Positions 13,438-26,129 of a stretch of DNA of 64,000 nt are shown piece after piece (position 1 is the first letter of the stretch; every line of letters begins with the position of its first letter). The notes under the pieces are model-generated. The model did no database searches, was not told the origin of the DNA, and was given only the letters and a program-made list of their open reading frames with translations. Source of the stretch: Viscum album (Eukaryota; Streptophyta; Magnoliopsida; Santalales; Viscaceae). Location: contig OY728157.1 in NCBI GenBank assembly GCA_963277665.1, forward strand, positions 370,464,067 to 370,528,066, read 5' to 3'. A program made the position numbers and the translations under genes.

Positions 13438-15484
13438 AATTCGTTTTCAATTTGATAGAAGAGGAGATATATATAGATCATGATACTAACATAATAACAT
13501 ATTAGTATATGTATGATAATGGGGTTATTATTTTATCATGGTTGAATAAGGTTGTATATATGTTGAAGAAGAAACAAAAATAAAACATGCAGATAACAAC
13601 TTTACCTATTCTTTAGATGACCTACTTTTCTTAACAGCTTATGACCTCTTGGTATTCTACCTAAAGAATCCCACTAGAATGAGGATAGGGATTATAAGAT
13701 GGTATTTTGGATGTAATTAGAAAAAATGGTGTTTGAATTGTGATGTATTATGAATAATATGTTTCATTTTATAAGAGAGGGGATGGGTATTACTGGCATT
13801 TTCAAAAATATTAAATTAAGATAAATTAATATTATAATATAAATAAACCCAATGTGAGTTATTTCACAGACAAGATGTGTATGGATTGGAATAAACTCAT
13901 AAAATAAAAAATAGACAATTGTTTACTATATTTCTACCATTATATATTTATTTTAAACCCTATTTAACACATTTCACTCTTACCATGACAACATGGATTT
14001 TACTCATTAAGGGTTAATAAAGTTACTATTAAATAGAATGAATACCCACATAAAGACCATCATTTATATTTTAAACTTTAAAATAATAAATTTTATAAAT
14101 TTTTTATTTTTAAAAATTTGACATCATTAAAACAATATTATTTACTGTAAAATATCCATACTGTCAATTTTAGAGCTATACATTACTTTGACTTAAATAA
14201 TATAAAAAAACATTTAAATTTAGAAAAATGTTTTTAAATCACTAACATTTCATGTTCATCTGGAAGATTCATTTATCAAATTATTTATCTCAAATTATAT
14301 TTATTTTCCTATTTTAATAACATTTATTTCATTTTTCCATTAATAATTAATCACGACATCAGTGTCATGAAAAATTTAGAGGTAATCATATCTTCACTAA
14401 AAATTAAAAAATAAATTAGCAAGATGAAAATAAATATTTTTATATTTTAAAATACTATTTATATTATAACATATTTTCTGTATAAAACCAGAATGAAAAT
14501 ATTACACTTATTAAAAACAGGACTGTGGCATGTCTGATATTTCATTATATATATCATAATCTCATTCAAGTGTCCCCATAAGATCATAAATCATACCATT
14601 GTAAGATTATATTTTATATTTATTTGTCCAATAATAGTTATGTTAGTGTTTGCGTCATTTTATTGTTGTTATCATCTTATTTTTAACTAAAATTACTCGA
14701 TTTACCCTTTACCATGGTAACAAAAGTTAGTACAGTTTCAATTTATATTGACAAAAAATAAAAGGGGACTATTTTATTAGTTTTTAACACCTGATTAAAA
14801 ATATATAATCCATTTAAAAAAATTCATAACCCATAACTAAATAAGTAAAATCAAAATTAAATTGGTAAAAATAAGAATAAGAATAATTTTCATAAAAATC
14901 CCTTTTAAATTATAAGATGGTTTTATGCTAAATTAAATTATAAATTCTATTTCAAAAAACATAATTGAATTATTTTATGTTAAAATTAACATATGAAACT
15001 AATATAATTTTACATTGTAAATACATTAATATAAAAATACATTTTACAATAAAAATCAGCATTTTCGCAATTTATTGAAAAATGAATCATTTCCAAAAAA
15101 TTCTAAAAACAATAATCCTATGATAATTTTGAAATACCAAAATAAAAAATTAAAATAATTTTGTTAAATAAATTTTATAAAACTTTTAAAAATTAGTAAA
15201 AATATAAGAAAATCAATTATTTTAGAAAACATATTTTTGATAAATCAATTTACTTTATAAAAAATTAAAGTGATTATTTATAGAGAATTAATTAATACAT
15301 TAGCAATGAGTATGATAATTAAATGTAAAATAAATAGTTTATCTCTATTAATTCCTTCTTATTTAATGTCTAGGGTATAATGGTCACATTAAAATAATGT
15401 TGTTTCATTATTTATCAAAGCTTATTGTTGTGTATCATGTATGCTATAGAATTAATATTTAAAATATTAGGATATTACATAAAA

Positions 15485-16190
15485 TAAATTATTGCGCATA
15501 TGTTAATATTATTAACGTACTAACCATCAGATAATAAAAAACCATATTTAAAATGCATAATGATTGTTTACACTACATTGGTTCATATTTTAGACAATAT
15601 TGAATTATGTTAAGCCTATGGTGAACTAAAATGTATTTGGAAAGAGTATAACTCTACTTATTTATATTATATTTAGTGAAGAGTGAGACACATTTCATGT
15701 GAGTTAGGTTACAAAATAAGTTTTTGACAGATTTATAAGTTATAATTACATATAGGTATATGGAATCATAATATCAAAAACTAAATATTTAAACAAATAA
15801 TGATGTAATTTATGTTGAATGAACTAACAATATTTCTATATCCTTTGTTTTTAATGATTGAATTTTATGATGAGTAAAGATTTCATTTCATTTACTATAT
15901 TTATTTATTTTCTAAATAGATATTCTTATGAATTAATTTTTAAATCCATTTTCACATTCAATTTTTCTTTAAATATTTTAATGGTGTTTTTAGGACACGA
16001 CCACCATAATCCATGAATATTTTCATTTGACACCACAGGTCACTTATTGTACCAAAGATTCCTTCAAATAACATCATAGTTTATTTCCCTTTATGTTCAC
16101 TTATTTAAATTTCTATTATCCACTAATTTTTGTTGTCTAACTTTTTTTTGACTTGCAGTCCAAGGTAACCTAGATTTCTCAAATGCATAT
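15485..16190. other. AT-rich spacer
   Basis: Nothing recognisable. It may be upstream LINE sequence, since the LINE RNase H fragment begins immediately after it, but no reverse transcriptase motif can be read here. Confidence 0.5.
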
Positions 16191-16620
16191 TATTGATATC
16201 ACCAATCCATTCACAGATCAAGTTCAATGTTGATGGCGTATCTTCAGGTATTCTAGGACCGTTGGGCAGTGATGGTGTGTCCAAAACACATCGTGGTTTT
16301 TTCAATGGTTATTTCTACCATTACAATAGAATTAGAGTGCCCTATTAAGCAGAGTTATTGGCCATTGTGTAGGAAATCTGGTACACCATCAAATATTTTT
16401 TGAGCTATTTTTGGATTGACTTTGACTCAATATTGTTTATCAAGACATTTAAAATAATAACTAGGAATGTTCCATTGAAAATCCTTCCTCATTGGGTTGA
16501 ATGTCTTAGGAATATCACTCGACTCAACTTGATTATCTCACATACATATAGGGAGGTATATCAAATGAAGGATTCCCTATCTAAGAAAGTAGACATGAAT
16601 ATGTACCTAATGTAGTCCTT
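16190..16620 (+). pseudogene. LINE RNase H domain fragment (RVT_3 type)
   Basis: The forward translation matches the RNase H-like domain found at the C-terminus of many plant L1-type LINE polyproteins. Visible landmarks in order: IKFNVDGVSSGILGPLGSDG (first catalytic Asp in the FNVDG strand), THRGFFNGYFYHYN, AELLAIV, FWIDFDS (Asp), then PHWVECLRNITRLNLIISHT and REVYQMKDSLSK at the end. RNase H removes RNA from the RNA:DNA hybrid during retrotransposition. In-frame stops occur before AELLA, after LLAIV and elsewhere, with at least one frame change, so it is dead. The upstream RT is missing; element A ends about 700 bp to the left. Confidence 0.75.
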
Positions 16621-18281
16621 TAGGAATCATTATTATTGTTTTCCATTGGTGATTGCATACGTGTATGTTGTAATACACACCCGTCTTTATAATAATACAT
16701 TTTAACTATTGTCTTTGATTACTCCTTTTTAATATAATTTCCTAAGACCGACTTCAACTGGATCCCAATATTTTTTCCTTGGGTTCTAATTTGATAGACT
16801 TCTGAAAAGAAAGGATCACCATATTGATATGAGTAGTAACATTTTTTCTTTTATGTATACATTTTTGAGTGTTTATACAAGTATCATGGGACGCCAATAT
16901 AATTTTTATATGTATATATTCATTATATTTCATATTCCCCTAATTTTAAATTGTTTTATACTAGAAAATACAAGACTTTTTATACTTTTTGGGCCACATG
17001 GTATCTTTATGGTTTTGTAAACTATGTAGGTGTAGTGTGTAACCCGAGGTAGTTTTATAATAGTGAAAATGTATGCAGTTTCTACATGGTTTTGTTAACC
17101 ATGCAAGTAAACCATATAATATAACTAATGTTGGGTATTTGGATCTTTTTGGGTTCATTTTAATTTGGGATTCCAAATTTCTTCCACACATTGAAAGGAA
17201 TTCCCTGGAGGCCTTTCCCAGATAATCTCTTTCTCCCAAATTATCTTTCAATAGTGATTTCTTGACAATTTATCATTTGAATAAAAAGGTACAGGTCTCT
17301 TCCTCTTCTTTATTTATTATCTAAATTTCATAACGTTTTTTCTAAATTCTCTTAAACTAGTATGAATGGTATCCAAAACCCATTACTAGGGATGTATTAT
17401 GTGGTACTTTTTGGTTTTTAGGGATTTTGGGGTCTATTGTGCGACAAAAGATTCTGTTTTTTTTAATGTTACATGATTACTTTTATTAAAGTAGGTGTTT
17501 CAATATAATTCATTTTATTTAAAAAAACATTAATTATTTAGATTGAATTATTTATTTATAACTTAGATAAATTTCAAATATGTTATTTATGAATGATTTT
17601 CCAGGAAATTTACACAACCTTTTTTATTTTTTCTAAAAACCCATTGGTTGATTTTCTAATTTAAATGAATATAATATAAAAAGAGTTTTTAAGCATACTA
17701 TATTTTTGTCTAAATTATACGAAGGTGTTTCTTCAAAATAAATGGTTTACACATGATGTTTTTTTGATGAATATAATTTTTTATGTTTGGAGTTTTATGA
17801 TTTAGTAGTTTTCTATATTGGTATGGGGTGTCATTAGTTAATGAAAATGTTTTTGAAACATTATTATTTTGTTTTCATTGTGTTATAATCTTTTTTATAT
17901 GTTCTATAGAGCATAACATTATTTGAAAATAATTTTTAAAAAGAAAAATAAAGTGAATATTTACTTTTTTTACTAAAGGCCCATTGGGCATGATAGGTAA
18001 AATGTTTTCAAAACTTATAACTAAAACATAGTGTATCTCCAAGAATATATATTAATATTATCCTTATTGATTATGATATTGTTGGATTATGGATTGATGC
18101 ATTTGTATTTATATGGATCTATCTATTTATCGATGTTAGAGGTGGGATTGATAATTATTGTTATGGTACATTTCATTGTGTTTCCCTATTGTTTAATGAT
18201 TTCTAGGTGATAAATGTTGTCCGCCTCCTTTTTATAGTTCCATAGGGAATTTCAGGGAAACTAAGTGATAAGTCAATTGAT
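16621..18281. other. AT-rich DNA between LINE fragment and element C
   Basis: No gene recognised. It may include LINE 3' untranslated sequence. A short imperfect direct repeat (TATGGTTTTGTAAACTATG at about 17009 and CATGGTTTTGTTAACCATG at about 17085) is the only structure seen. The 96-codon minus frame at 16961-17251 has no recognisable domain. Confidence 0.5.
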
Positions 18282-19815
18282 TGTTGTGTCAGATAATAAT
18301 ATTATGAAGATATAATAGGGTGGGTGGGTGGGTGGGGAATTACGATCCTTTAAAAACATTTATGAATTCAAAGCATCCATATTGATATGAAGTGTTTATT
18401 TATTTATCTATATTAAATTTTAGTGATAATTAGAAATAAATAAATATAAGAACTCAATTATGTATAATGGTTTTGGAAACGTAACCAACACTCTCTCATC
18501 ATGATTGTCCATTTTACTAGTAATTCAATTTATCAGGGAAATCCCTAAATGAGTATTGGAAAATAATATGCTTAAAATAAAGATTTTATAAGGCCTTCTG
18601 GTTTTTTATTTGGTACTGTAAATCCAATGCTTAGTCCGAGAAGCTGATACACCTCCTCCACCATGATTGAGTCAGCATAGAAAAAAATGTAGAAAATCAA
18701 TAGATCTTTATTTGAGTGAGAAAAAATACTTTTCTCACAGTTGCAATATGAAAATGACCAACGAATTAGATTATCAATAATTTTAAAAATCAAATAGATC
18801 ATTAACATTGCATAATATTTCTTCAAATAGAAATAGAGAAAACATCATTCATATGAATACAAATTTGTCTCTCCAAAGTGAAAATCGGAAAAATGATTCA
18901 TTGAATGTGTACAAGAAAATATAATAATAAGATATAGTAATAGAAATTACAATAGTAGCGAGTCGATCAAAAATTTCTAAATATAAATGTCTCCAATCTG
19001 TACCACTAAAGGAAACAATACACTATTAATTTCACGGACAAAGCTTTTCATATGTCTGTATATGTATACATATATTTTTATATGTGTATATTTATTAGAT
19101 GGTCATGTTAATATTTATATTGTTGGTCAAACAGATCCCAGGGAAACCATATATATAAATTGCACTCAATAAATCATGAATATTTGAATTCAAAATCATT
19201 CAAGAGATTCATAACATCAATTAAGAATATGAATGATTTAATATGTTAAGAATGAGCATTTGAATTGAAAATATAGCTTCAAAGAGATATTTTTGTCCAT
19301 CAAGATTGTTGTAGAAATGATGGATACTATCTTTAATTAAAAACTCCATTACTGAATAGTTAGATTCTAGGTTCCTTCATCTAATGAAAACTCCAAATGT
19401 TGGGTTAAAAACATTTTATTGTTTACAAAAGTACTATTGATGAACAATACAATTATTTCTTAAATGTTCGGTTTAATCTAAATGTAAGCTCACTGATCCA
19501 TTATTTTTCAAAAATATTGGGTAGGTGATCCATATGATTTCATTGAAAAGTAGGGTTTCTAAACCATACATTAAGCATGTAAAAACATGATATGAAGAGT
19601 GTTTCCAGAATAATTTCAAAACACATCTAGAAGACTTTATCAAATATTATCTCATATATTAACAACATTTCTATGATTCCAGAACAAATATTCTTTCCAA
19701 TATAATTTTAATGAAAATAACTAAAAAGATGCATTATCAGTAAGAGAAATGTGGATATTTTTTAACATCAAAAAAAATTAATTAATGAAATTACAGAATC
19801 AATATATTCTCAACA
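18282..19815 (-). repeat. element C 3' LTR
   Basis: Begins TGTTGTGTCAGATA and ends ATTCTCAACA. Aligns with 23710-25216: for example CCAACACTCTCTCA (about 18486) against CCAACACTCTCTCA (about 23909), and the block with AAGAAATGTGTCTCC-like text. It contains GGGTGGGTGGGTGGGTGGGG (18318-18337), absent from the partner LTR. Confidence 0.7.
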
Positions 19816-20200
19816 ATGTCCCCCTTTCTAACGGTCAAAAAACCATTAGAAAAAACATAAAATAAATATTAAAAATTATAATAGTTTTTAGAATTACAAA
19901 TTTCTACAAATATAAATAATCACATTTCTATGATTTCCCCATTTCTCCCAAGTAAATTTGTCATATAAATTACTCCCCATTTTTTTGACATAAAAAGGAT
20001 GAGTATTGGAAAAATATATTCTTAATACATGTAGCACTAAAAACTCCCCCTACATTCTGAATTCCTTTAAAAAGATAAATGGATATTATTAAGGAGCAAT
20101 GAATGTTTTTAAAACATTTATCCAGGGAATAATAAGGGTTTTTAAAAAAACAACCCCATTAATCTAGGACATACAAATTTAATAACTCCCCCTATGACAT
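19816..20200 (-). promoter_or_regulatory. polypurine tract array of element C
   Basis: Minus-strand purine runs occur directly inside the 3' LTR: GAAAGGGGGAC (about 19817-19828), a GGGGAGTA run (about 19973), TAGGGGGAGTT (about 20045) and ATAGGGGGAGTT (about 20185). The one touching the LTR would prime plus-strand DNA synthesis; the others are extra copies. Confidence 0.6.
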
Positions 20201-20499
20201 AACATATTTAAAAGATAAATACAAGAAATTAGAATATTGTCAAGGAATAGAGTATTTTCAACTATCATTTTATCATTCTATAATTAGGTTAAATACATAT
20301 TTATTTATTACTCATAGTAATAGACTAATGTAATTAGTGTTATAATCAAACATTAAGTACATGCTTATGTAATATAACAATATAAATATTTAAGAGTAGA
20401 AATTTTAAAAAGAAATTACAAAAAAAATTATAAGACATATATCTACTAAAAAAATATATAAACAAGAAATTTAATCAATAAGATATAAAATATTAATAT

Positions 20500-22780
20500 T
20501 AATTAATAAATTAATATATTCGTGGTGTTATGAAGGATTAGAGGGATCATCCAAACAATCCAAACATTGAAATTTTTCAGTTAAATCTGCTACAAATTTT
20601 AATAGTTGTTCTATTCTAATCTGAACATCTTTATATCATTGATATAGTGAAGAATAAAAAAACTATCTTACTAAAACTCTTTTAGATCATCAAGATCACA
20701 TCTTTTCTGAGTAATTATATATGACTTATCATTCATACTTTGAACGCTTCCAAATATTCTTTTGAAATTTAACGTTCTTTCACATTATAATAATACTTTT
20801 TTAGTTCTTCACATGCTTTCTAGATGCATCTAAATCAGAATGTAGCATTAATTTTTCTTTATTCAAGGTAATAATAGTAAATATAAGATCTTCATAAGAC
20901 ATTCTATCTATTAACATTTGAGAAGAAAAAATTTCAGTTCTCCATAACCATGAACTTCCTTTTATTTTTCAGAGAATTGTTCAAATGAATCCTTAACATA
21001 TAAAACTAACTATTCACTTAACTAATCCAAATAAGAATTACATTTTTTTGAGAAATAATTTTTTTGAACTTGATGTTCTTGATCGCTTTATTTTTCTCAG
21101 TCAAATTTCATAATTCTTTTAGAAATATTTCTCAATGAATATAGATAAATATTTTAAAAAATTTTAAGAAGAAAACTGTAGGGGTTTTAAAGAAAAAAAT
21201 ATATGTTTTTTTGATAATATATAAGTGATTCTTTACATTCTGGAGTAAAAAAATATTGAATATTCATTATAGATTTTAATTTTGAAAATGGAACTTTTAC
21301 ATAATAAATATTTTTTGATTGAAAAAATTGCATAAAAAATATTATTTTTAAGAATAAAAAAGCTAAAAACAAAAGTATATTTTAAATGATTAAATAAAGA
21401 ATATATTTTTTCAAATTTTTTTAATTTAAAAAATTAATAAATTACCTAATGAATGTTTTTTTATACGTAGGGAAATATTAATAATTAATTAATTTTTAAG
21501 ACTTATTTTTTATAGTCAGACTGAAAGTGTAAATAAATATTCACCAATTAAGATATAAAATATATGTCTCCTCCTGTAAAAAAATAGTTCACGTAAAAAA
21601 TATATATGATAATAGTATTTAAGTACCTCCAAGATTATATATTTCAATTATAAGAATTTTTTTATAACGAACTAATTCAGAGTTAATCACTCCATTATTA
21701 GATAATTCTATATATCACTCAGAAAACTACTCTAATGATTTAATATTGTAGTTTAGTGGTGTATTCATGAAAATAAATTAAAAACAAGTTCTTTTTGGTA
21801 CCCATATGATTTTGGTATTAGAAGTTATAGAAAATAATATTTTAGGTAACCAAAACATTCTATACTGTCTAGAAATTATACTATTTTAGTTAAATAATTC
21901 TTTTGAACAAAAAACATTTTAACACCATAAAATTGAGTTTTTATAAAGTAATAAATATTTCCAAAATTTCTATTAATACCAAAATAAAAAAAATTAATAG
22001 TATACTTTATTTTACTATTTTTACAAAGAACAAAATAATTCTTATATTGTTTTGGCCTTTCACCATTATTACCCATTCCAAGTTATCCTTTATGAATTTT
22101 TTTTTAACAAGAATTTTATTTAAAAAATTTCATTAACAATCATAATAGAGGATTGTTTTAAAGTATTTACATCAATTAACAATTATTTAATTTTATGTTC
22201 ATGTATATCACAAGAAACATTTGAAGTATTATATTTTAAATTATGAAATTATTTTGAAAACTTCCCCTTTTATAGAAATACCATTATTTTTGCTATAATT
22301 TTTATGGTCAGTTATTAAGGATTTATTCTTATATTAAAGAAAGAAACAATATCTATGATTTTCATTATAATAAATAATTTTTGAATTATAATTTTTAGAG
22401 AAATATGATTTTACCTCACCATTATGATCCATAAGACATAGATTTATCATTTAATTTTTATGATCAGCCTTAGAATCTATAGTAGATTCATAATTCAATC
22501 CAGAATTATCACTCCAGCTTGTATTTATAACATTATTTCCTTTATATTCATAATTAACTCACCTTTTATCTATGAATATTGTGAATTTAGAAATTTTGTG
22601 TCATTTTTCATTACAAACATATCATATGTATTTCTTATCCATTATTCTTTGTCCTTTTGAATGATTTTTGAAATATTTTAGCATGATTTGATAAATAATT
22701 TTTTATTCAAAATAGCTTGAATTAGATGATTCAAACAATATTATTTCTAACAGAATCATCAACATTTTTTATAGGAATAT
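20500..22780 (-). pseudogene. decayed gag C-terminal / coiled-coil region, element C
   Basis: Minus frames are rich in Lys, Asn, Asp, Glu and Leu, with short readable pieces such as MSYEDLIFTIITLNKEKLML and LHSDLDASRKH at about 20820-20940. This is the composition of the long coiled-coil segment that follows gag in Sirevirus polyproteins. No zinc knuckle, DSG protease motif, integrase or YVDD motif was found, so pol was either deleted or lost beyond recognition. Confidence 0.45.
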
Positions 22781-22789
22781 GATTTTCAA

Positions 22790-23336
22790 CATTATCTTGC
22801 ATCTCATCTTCATACATCATTAATGTACCAATGAGTTCTTTCATTACCAATCCCTTAACTTGTGTGGATTTTCATATAGTAGAAGATATACATTACCATT
22901 TGGTGCTTAAAATCGATGTACTTTTAACTATTGATCTAATTGTGAAATTAGATCTCCAAAAGTATAAATATTATTGATTATTTTAGTTATTCTCACATTC
23001 ATTTGAGGGTTGAATTCTCTATCATTCATTCTAAAAAAATCAAATTTCAATTTTTTGTATAGTATAACTTTAAGATACTATATTAAACTCATCTTTCCCT
23101 AATCAACAAACATTAACAACAATTACTGTTGAATTGATATCATATTCTTTTTCTTGATCATTGTACCTTATTTGGAGATCATTCTTATAAATTTCATTAG
23201 GCTTGATAACTTTTAAAGAAACTTTTCTTCCAATATTTTTTATATTTATAATCATATGATATTTCTATCATCGATAATTATCACCATTAAAATTATGAGC
23301 ATAGATCACTGGAATAACTTCTCTAAGATCATTCAT
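22790..23336 (-). pseudogene. copia gag (UBN2/retrotran_gag type), decayed
   Basis: A minus-strand ATG at 23336 opens MNDLREVIPVIYAHNFNGDN, the expected start of a Ty1/copia gag, whose product builds the virus-like particle around element RNA. The FNGDNYR motif is followed by TGA TAG where the family has two tryptophans. Further on come EFNPQMNVRITKI and LVMKELIGTLMMYEDEM, which match the end of the UBN2 domain. At least five stops and probable frameshifts make it non-functional. It starts about 360 bp from the primer-binding site, a normal leader length. Confidence 0.7.
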
Positions 23337-23695
23337 TTCTGAGTTTTACTTCACTCGAATCATTAACTCAAACATGTTAGAGTCAAAAATAAATAATCAA
23401 AATTACACATGATCCAAAAACTATTATTTTAATTTCTTTTATCCTTTTTAGATACTTTGATATTTTTTTGGTATAGAATATAATGATAGAGCCTAGTCCA
23501 TTGAAACCACCTATTGGAATATTATTGGAAAAAAGAATATATAAAAATATTCTAATAGATAAATTCCATTGATATCTCTTATAGGTGTTGAATAGAAACA
23601 TAAAAATTTTCAATGGATCCATTCCTTTGATAATAATTGTTGGTATCGAGTAAAAATGGATTTACAGAAAGGGAAATATCTCTAATAGAGTTACA

Positions 23696-23707
23696 CCTTT
23701 GATACCA
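23696..23707 (-). promoter_or_regulatory. primer-binding site of element C
   Basis: Minus strand TGGTATCAAAGG, one or two changes from the initiator tRNA-Met complement TGGTATCAGAGC. It lies two bases inside the LTR end at 23710. Confidence 0.75.
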
Positions 23708-23709
23708 CT

Positions 23710-25216
23710 TGTTGTCTTAGATATTAATATAAATAAAATTCATGGGTTTAATTGTGATCCATTAAAAACATTGATGAATTCCATGAATACCTATTAACAT
23801 GTAGTGATTCGTTCTTTTTTTATCTTAAATTTGAGTGAGCATATGAAATTAATAATGAAAAGAACACAATGTTGTTTACAAAAGAAGGATACCTTAGTCC
23901 ACTCTTCCAACACTCTCTCAGTGAGCTTAGTTATTTTACTAGTATTTCTTTTTATCAGGTATTTCCACAACTGAGCACATGATGTTTATACATTTACAAT
24001 AACAATTTTACAATGACTTATAGTTCTTTTATAGTGAATCGTAAATCTAGAACTCAGTCCATGAGGCTTATACTACTTCACCAAAAAGACTATGTCTGAG
24101 CATTCAAACCTCCAATAAATTAATAGAGTTATATTTGATTGAGAAAATGGATTTTTCTCATTGTTAAAACAAGAAACTGATCGAAGTATTTGATCATCAA
24201 TATTTCACAATATTTCTTTAAATATAGATAAATAAAACATCAAATAGATGAAAAAATAATTATGTCTCCAAATAGTAACATAGACAAATGTTTTTTTGAA
24301 CGTGTAGTAGAAGACATAATAATAAGATACAAAATTAGTGACCACAACAATGGTGGGTTGATCATAAGAATCTAAATATTTATGTCTCTAAAGTGTTGAA
24401 CTGATGTTGATGATAAAATATTATTTATAAGAACAAATAATCCCATGTATCTTAATATGTATATGTATATCTATATTAGGATATATTCTGTAGAAGTTCA
24501 TCTCAATATTTATACTATATGTAGAACTACTCCATATCAAACAAGCTCTAGAAATATTTCATAATAAATCAGGAATAATTTAATTAAAAGCAACCAATAG
24601 AGTCGTAACTTCCCTTATAAATATGAATAATATAATCTGTTTAGAATGAGACTTAGAATCTGTAGAAAAATAGATTCAAAGAGATGTTTATGTCTATCAA
24701 TACAATTTTAGAAATCCTAGATAATATATTTAATTAATAACATTGTTGTTAAATAATGAAATATATCATTCCATCATGTAATGAGAAAGTTAAAATATAT
24801 GTTTGATAACATACTGTTGTTCAAAAATGTAGGGTTGAAAAAAAATATGTTTTTTCCTTAAATTTAGGGTTTTTTCAAAATGTAGATTTGTTGATCCATA
24901 CTTTTTTAATAGTGTATGGTATGTGATACATATGTTTACTTCCAAACACATGGTTTCCAAATGACATGTTATGTATTGAAATGTACGGTATGAATACTGT
25001 TTCGTGAAAAGTTTTTATAAACATAAGGAACACATTATCAAATATTATTCCATAGATTAATGACTTGTGTATGATTCTATAAGAAATATTCTTATGAATA
25101 CCAATTTCTGTAAATCACTTAAAAGAAAAATTTTCCCTAACTTGAATGTGTAAATATGTGAGCATCAAAACCAAAAATAAATTAAGGTAATTTGTTGAAT
25201 CAACACATGCTCGATA
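23710..25216 (-). repeat. element C 5' LTR
   Basis: Begins TGTTGTCTTAGATATTAATA, ends near CTCGATA. Partner of 18282-19815; the two differ at many positions, indicating an old insertion. Right edge is approximate. Confidence 0.65.
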
Positions 25217-25365
25217 AAGGTTGGTGATGCGCTAGTTGATATTTCCCATATTTAAGGTTTTCCCTCACTATTAGGGTGTTTCCCGGATGAGGCTAGTCAA
25301 GAGTGACTCAGGGGGAATGTGTAAGAATATTAGACCCACATGAAGTTGTATTGATCTAGGCATAT
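25217..25365 (+). repeat. possible LTR terminus of an unidentified retrotransposon
   Basis: The run CAGGGGGAATG (about 25310) is followed by TGTAAGAATATTAGACCCAC, which resembles a polypurine tract followed by a common plant LTR start (TGT..GAATATTAGTCCCACAT). The LTR is cut after about 50 bp by the CACTA terminus at 25366, so the CACTA element probably inserted into it. Confidence 0.4.
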
Positions 25366-25379
25366 CACTACTGAAAATT

Positions 25380-25665
25380 TTACTATTAATATTGGGGACT
25401 CATCATAAAAAAGTCATTTACGATGGGGTCCCATCACAAATGGTCCATTGGAGAAAAGAACATTACAAAATTAGTTTCTTGCGATGGGTCGTCACAAAAA
25501 TAAACTATTTGTGATGGGATATGCACCTGTCACAAATAGATTCTGTGAGTTTCTTTAAAAACCAATTTATGATGGGTCATCACAAATTATATTTGTGATG
25601 CAGGTCTGTGTCGTAAATATTTTCCTAAATATTATTTAAAAACATTATTTGCGATGGGCTGTCGC
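25380..25665. repeat. CACTA subterminal repeats
   Basis: Six copies of a palindromic unit TTTGYGATGGG..NGTCRCAAAT are centred near 25420, 25490, 25530, 25575, 25605 and 25660. In known CACTA elements such subterminal repeats bind the TNPA-class protein and are needed for excision. Here each unit is itself an inverted repeat (for example TTTGCGATGGG and TGTCGCAAAT at 25649-25670). Confidence 0.75.
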
Positions 25666-26125
25666 AAATATATTAAAAAAATGAATAAAATAATATTAAT
25701 CATAACAATAAAATAAGATGAAATAATAATAATAAAATAATATTGAATAATAATAATACCATTAATATTAAAATAATAATAATAATAACAATAATATTAA
25801 TATAATAAAAATAAAAATATATTATTATTATTATTAATTATTTATGAAAAAATAATATTAATATTGGTAAAATAATAAAAAAATATAAAACAATACAAAC
25901 CCCGATATTCGTAATAATATAAAAAAATAATAATAACAAAATAATAATAAATACTAAATACTAAAATAGTAAAATTAATAAAAAAAATTAATAAATTAAA
26001 AAAACAATAAAAAAATTAAATAAATAATAAAAAATTCTATATTTCTAACAATAAATAAAACACACTATATAGAAATGTAAATATTAAATATTGAAAAAAA
26101 AACATTCAAAAGTTTTACCATAATA
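25666..26125. repeat. AAT-rich simple sequence inside the CACTA element
   Basis: Degenerate AAT/AATA microsatellite-like sequence with no gene. It separates the subterminal repeats from the decayed C-terminus of the TNP1-like gene. Confidence 0.7.
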
Positions 26126-26129
26126 AACT

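Larger units (their letters stand above)
4781..15479 (-). mobile_element. element A: old long-LTR non-autonomous retrotransposon (LARD-like)
   Basis: Two diverged direct repeats (4781-9245 and 11024-15479, 4465 and 4456 bp) flank a 1.8 kb interior. Read on the minus strand it has the order LTR, primer-binding site (11010-11023), interior, polypurine tract (9246-9255), LTR. Flanks TAAAC (4776-4780) and TAAAA (15480-15484) match at four of five bases, as expected for a decayed 5 bp target duplication. It belongs to the same broad family as element B at 26660-36542: both share the primer site GTTNGTATNAGAGG, a block near the LTR 3' end (the TTACTNAGAA and ATGTTTTNTTTTCCC segments) and three core hairpins. 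No pol domain is present. The LTRs differ heavily from each other, so the insertion is much older than element B. Confidence 0.75.
11024..15479 (-). repeat. element A 5' LTR
   Basis: Partner of 4781-9245. Ends: TATAAC on the left, GATATTACA on the right (minus-strand start TGTAATATCC). Hairpin remnants at 13031-13060, 13204-13250 and 13395-13437 align with those of the other copy. Segments at 11318-11375 and about 11780-11805 align with element B positions about 30262-30305 and 29905-29930. Confidence 0.7.
18282..25216 (-). mobile_element. element C: Sirevirus-like Ty1/copia element lacking pol
   Basis: Two diverged LTRs (18282-19815 and 23710-25216) flank a 3.9 kb interior read on the minus strand. 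The primer site TGGTATCAAAGG (23696-23707) adjoins the right LTR, and polypurine tracts adjoin the left LTR, giving clear minus orientation. The interior has a copia-type gag and a long low-complexity region, but no protease, integrase or RT. Several copies of the purine motif AGGGGGAG near the 3' LTR resemble the multiple polypurine tracts described for Sireviruses. No matching target duplication was found (TTGAT left, AAGGT right), so the outer boundary on the right may be off by a few bases. Confidence 0.7.

Noticed and set aside
16961..17251. 96-codon minus-strand ORF as a host gene
   Set aside because: No domain, unusual composition for a real protein, no introns or context to support it; single long frame near LINE 3' sequence.
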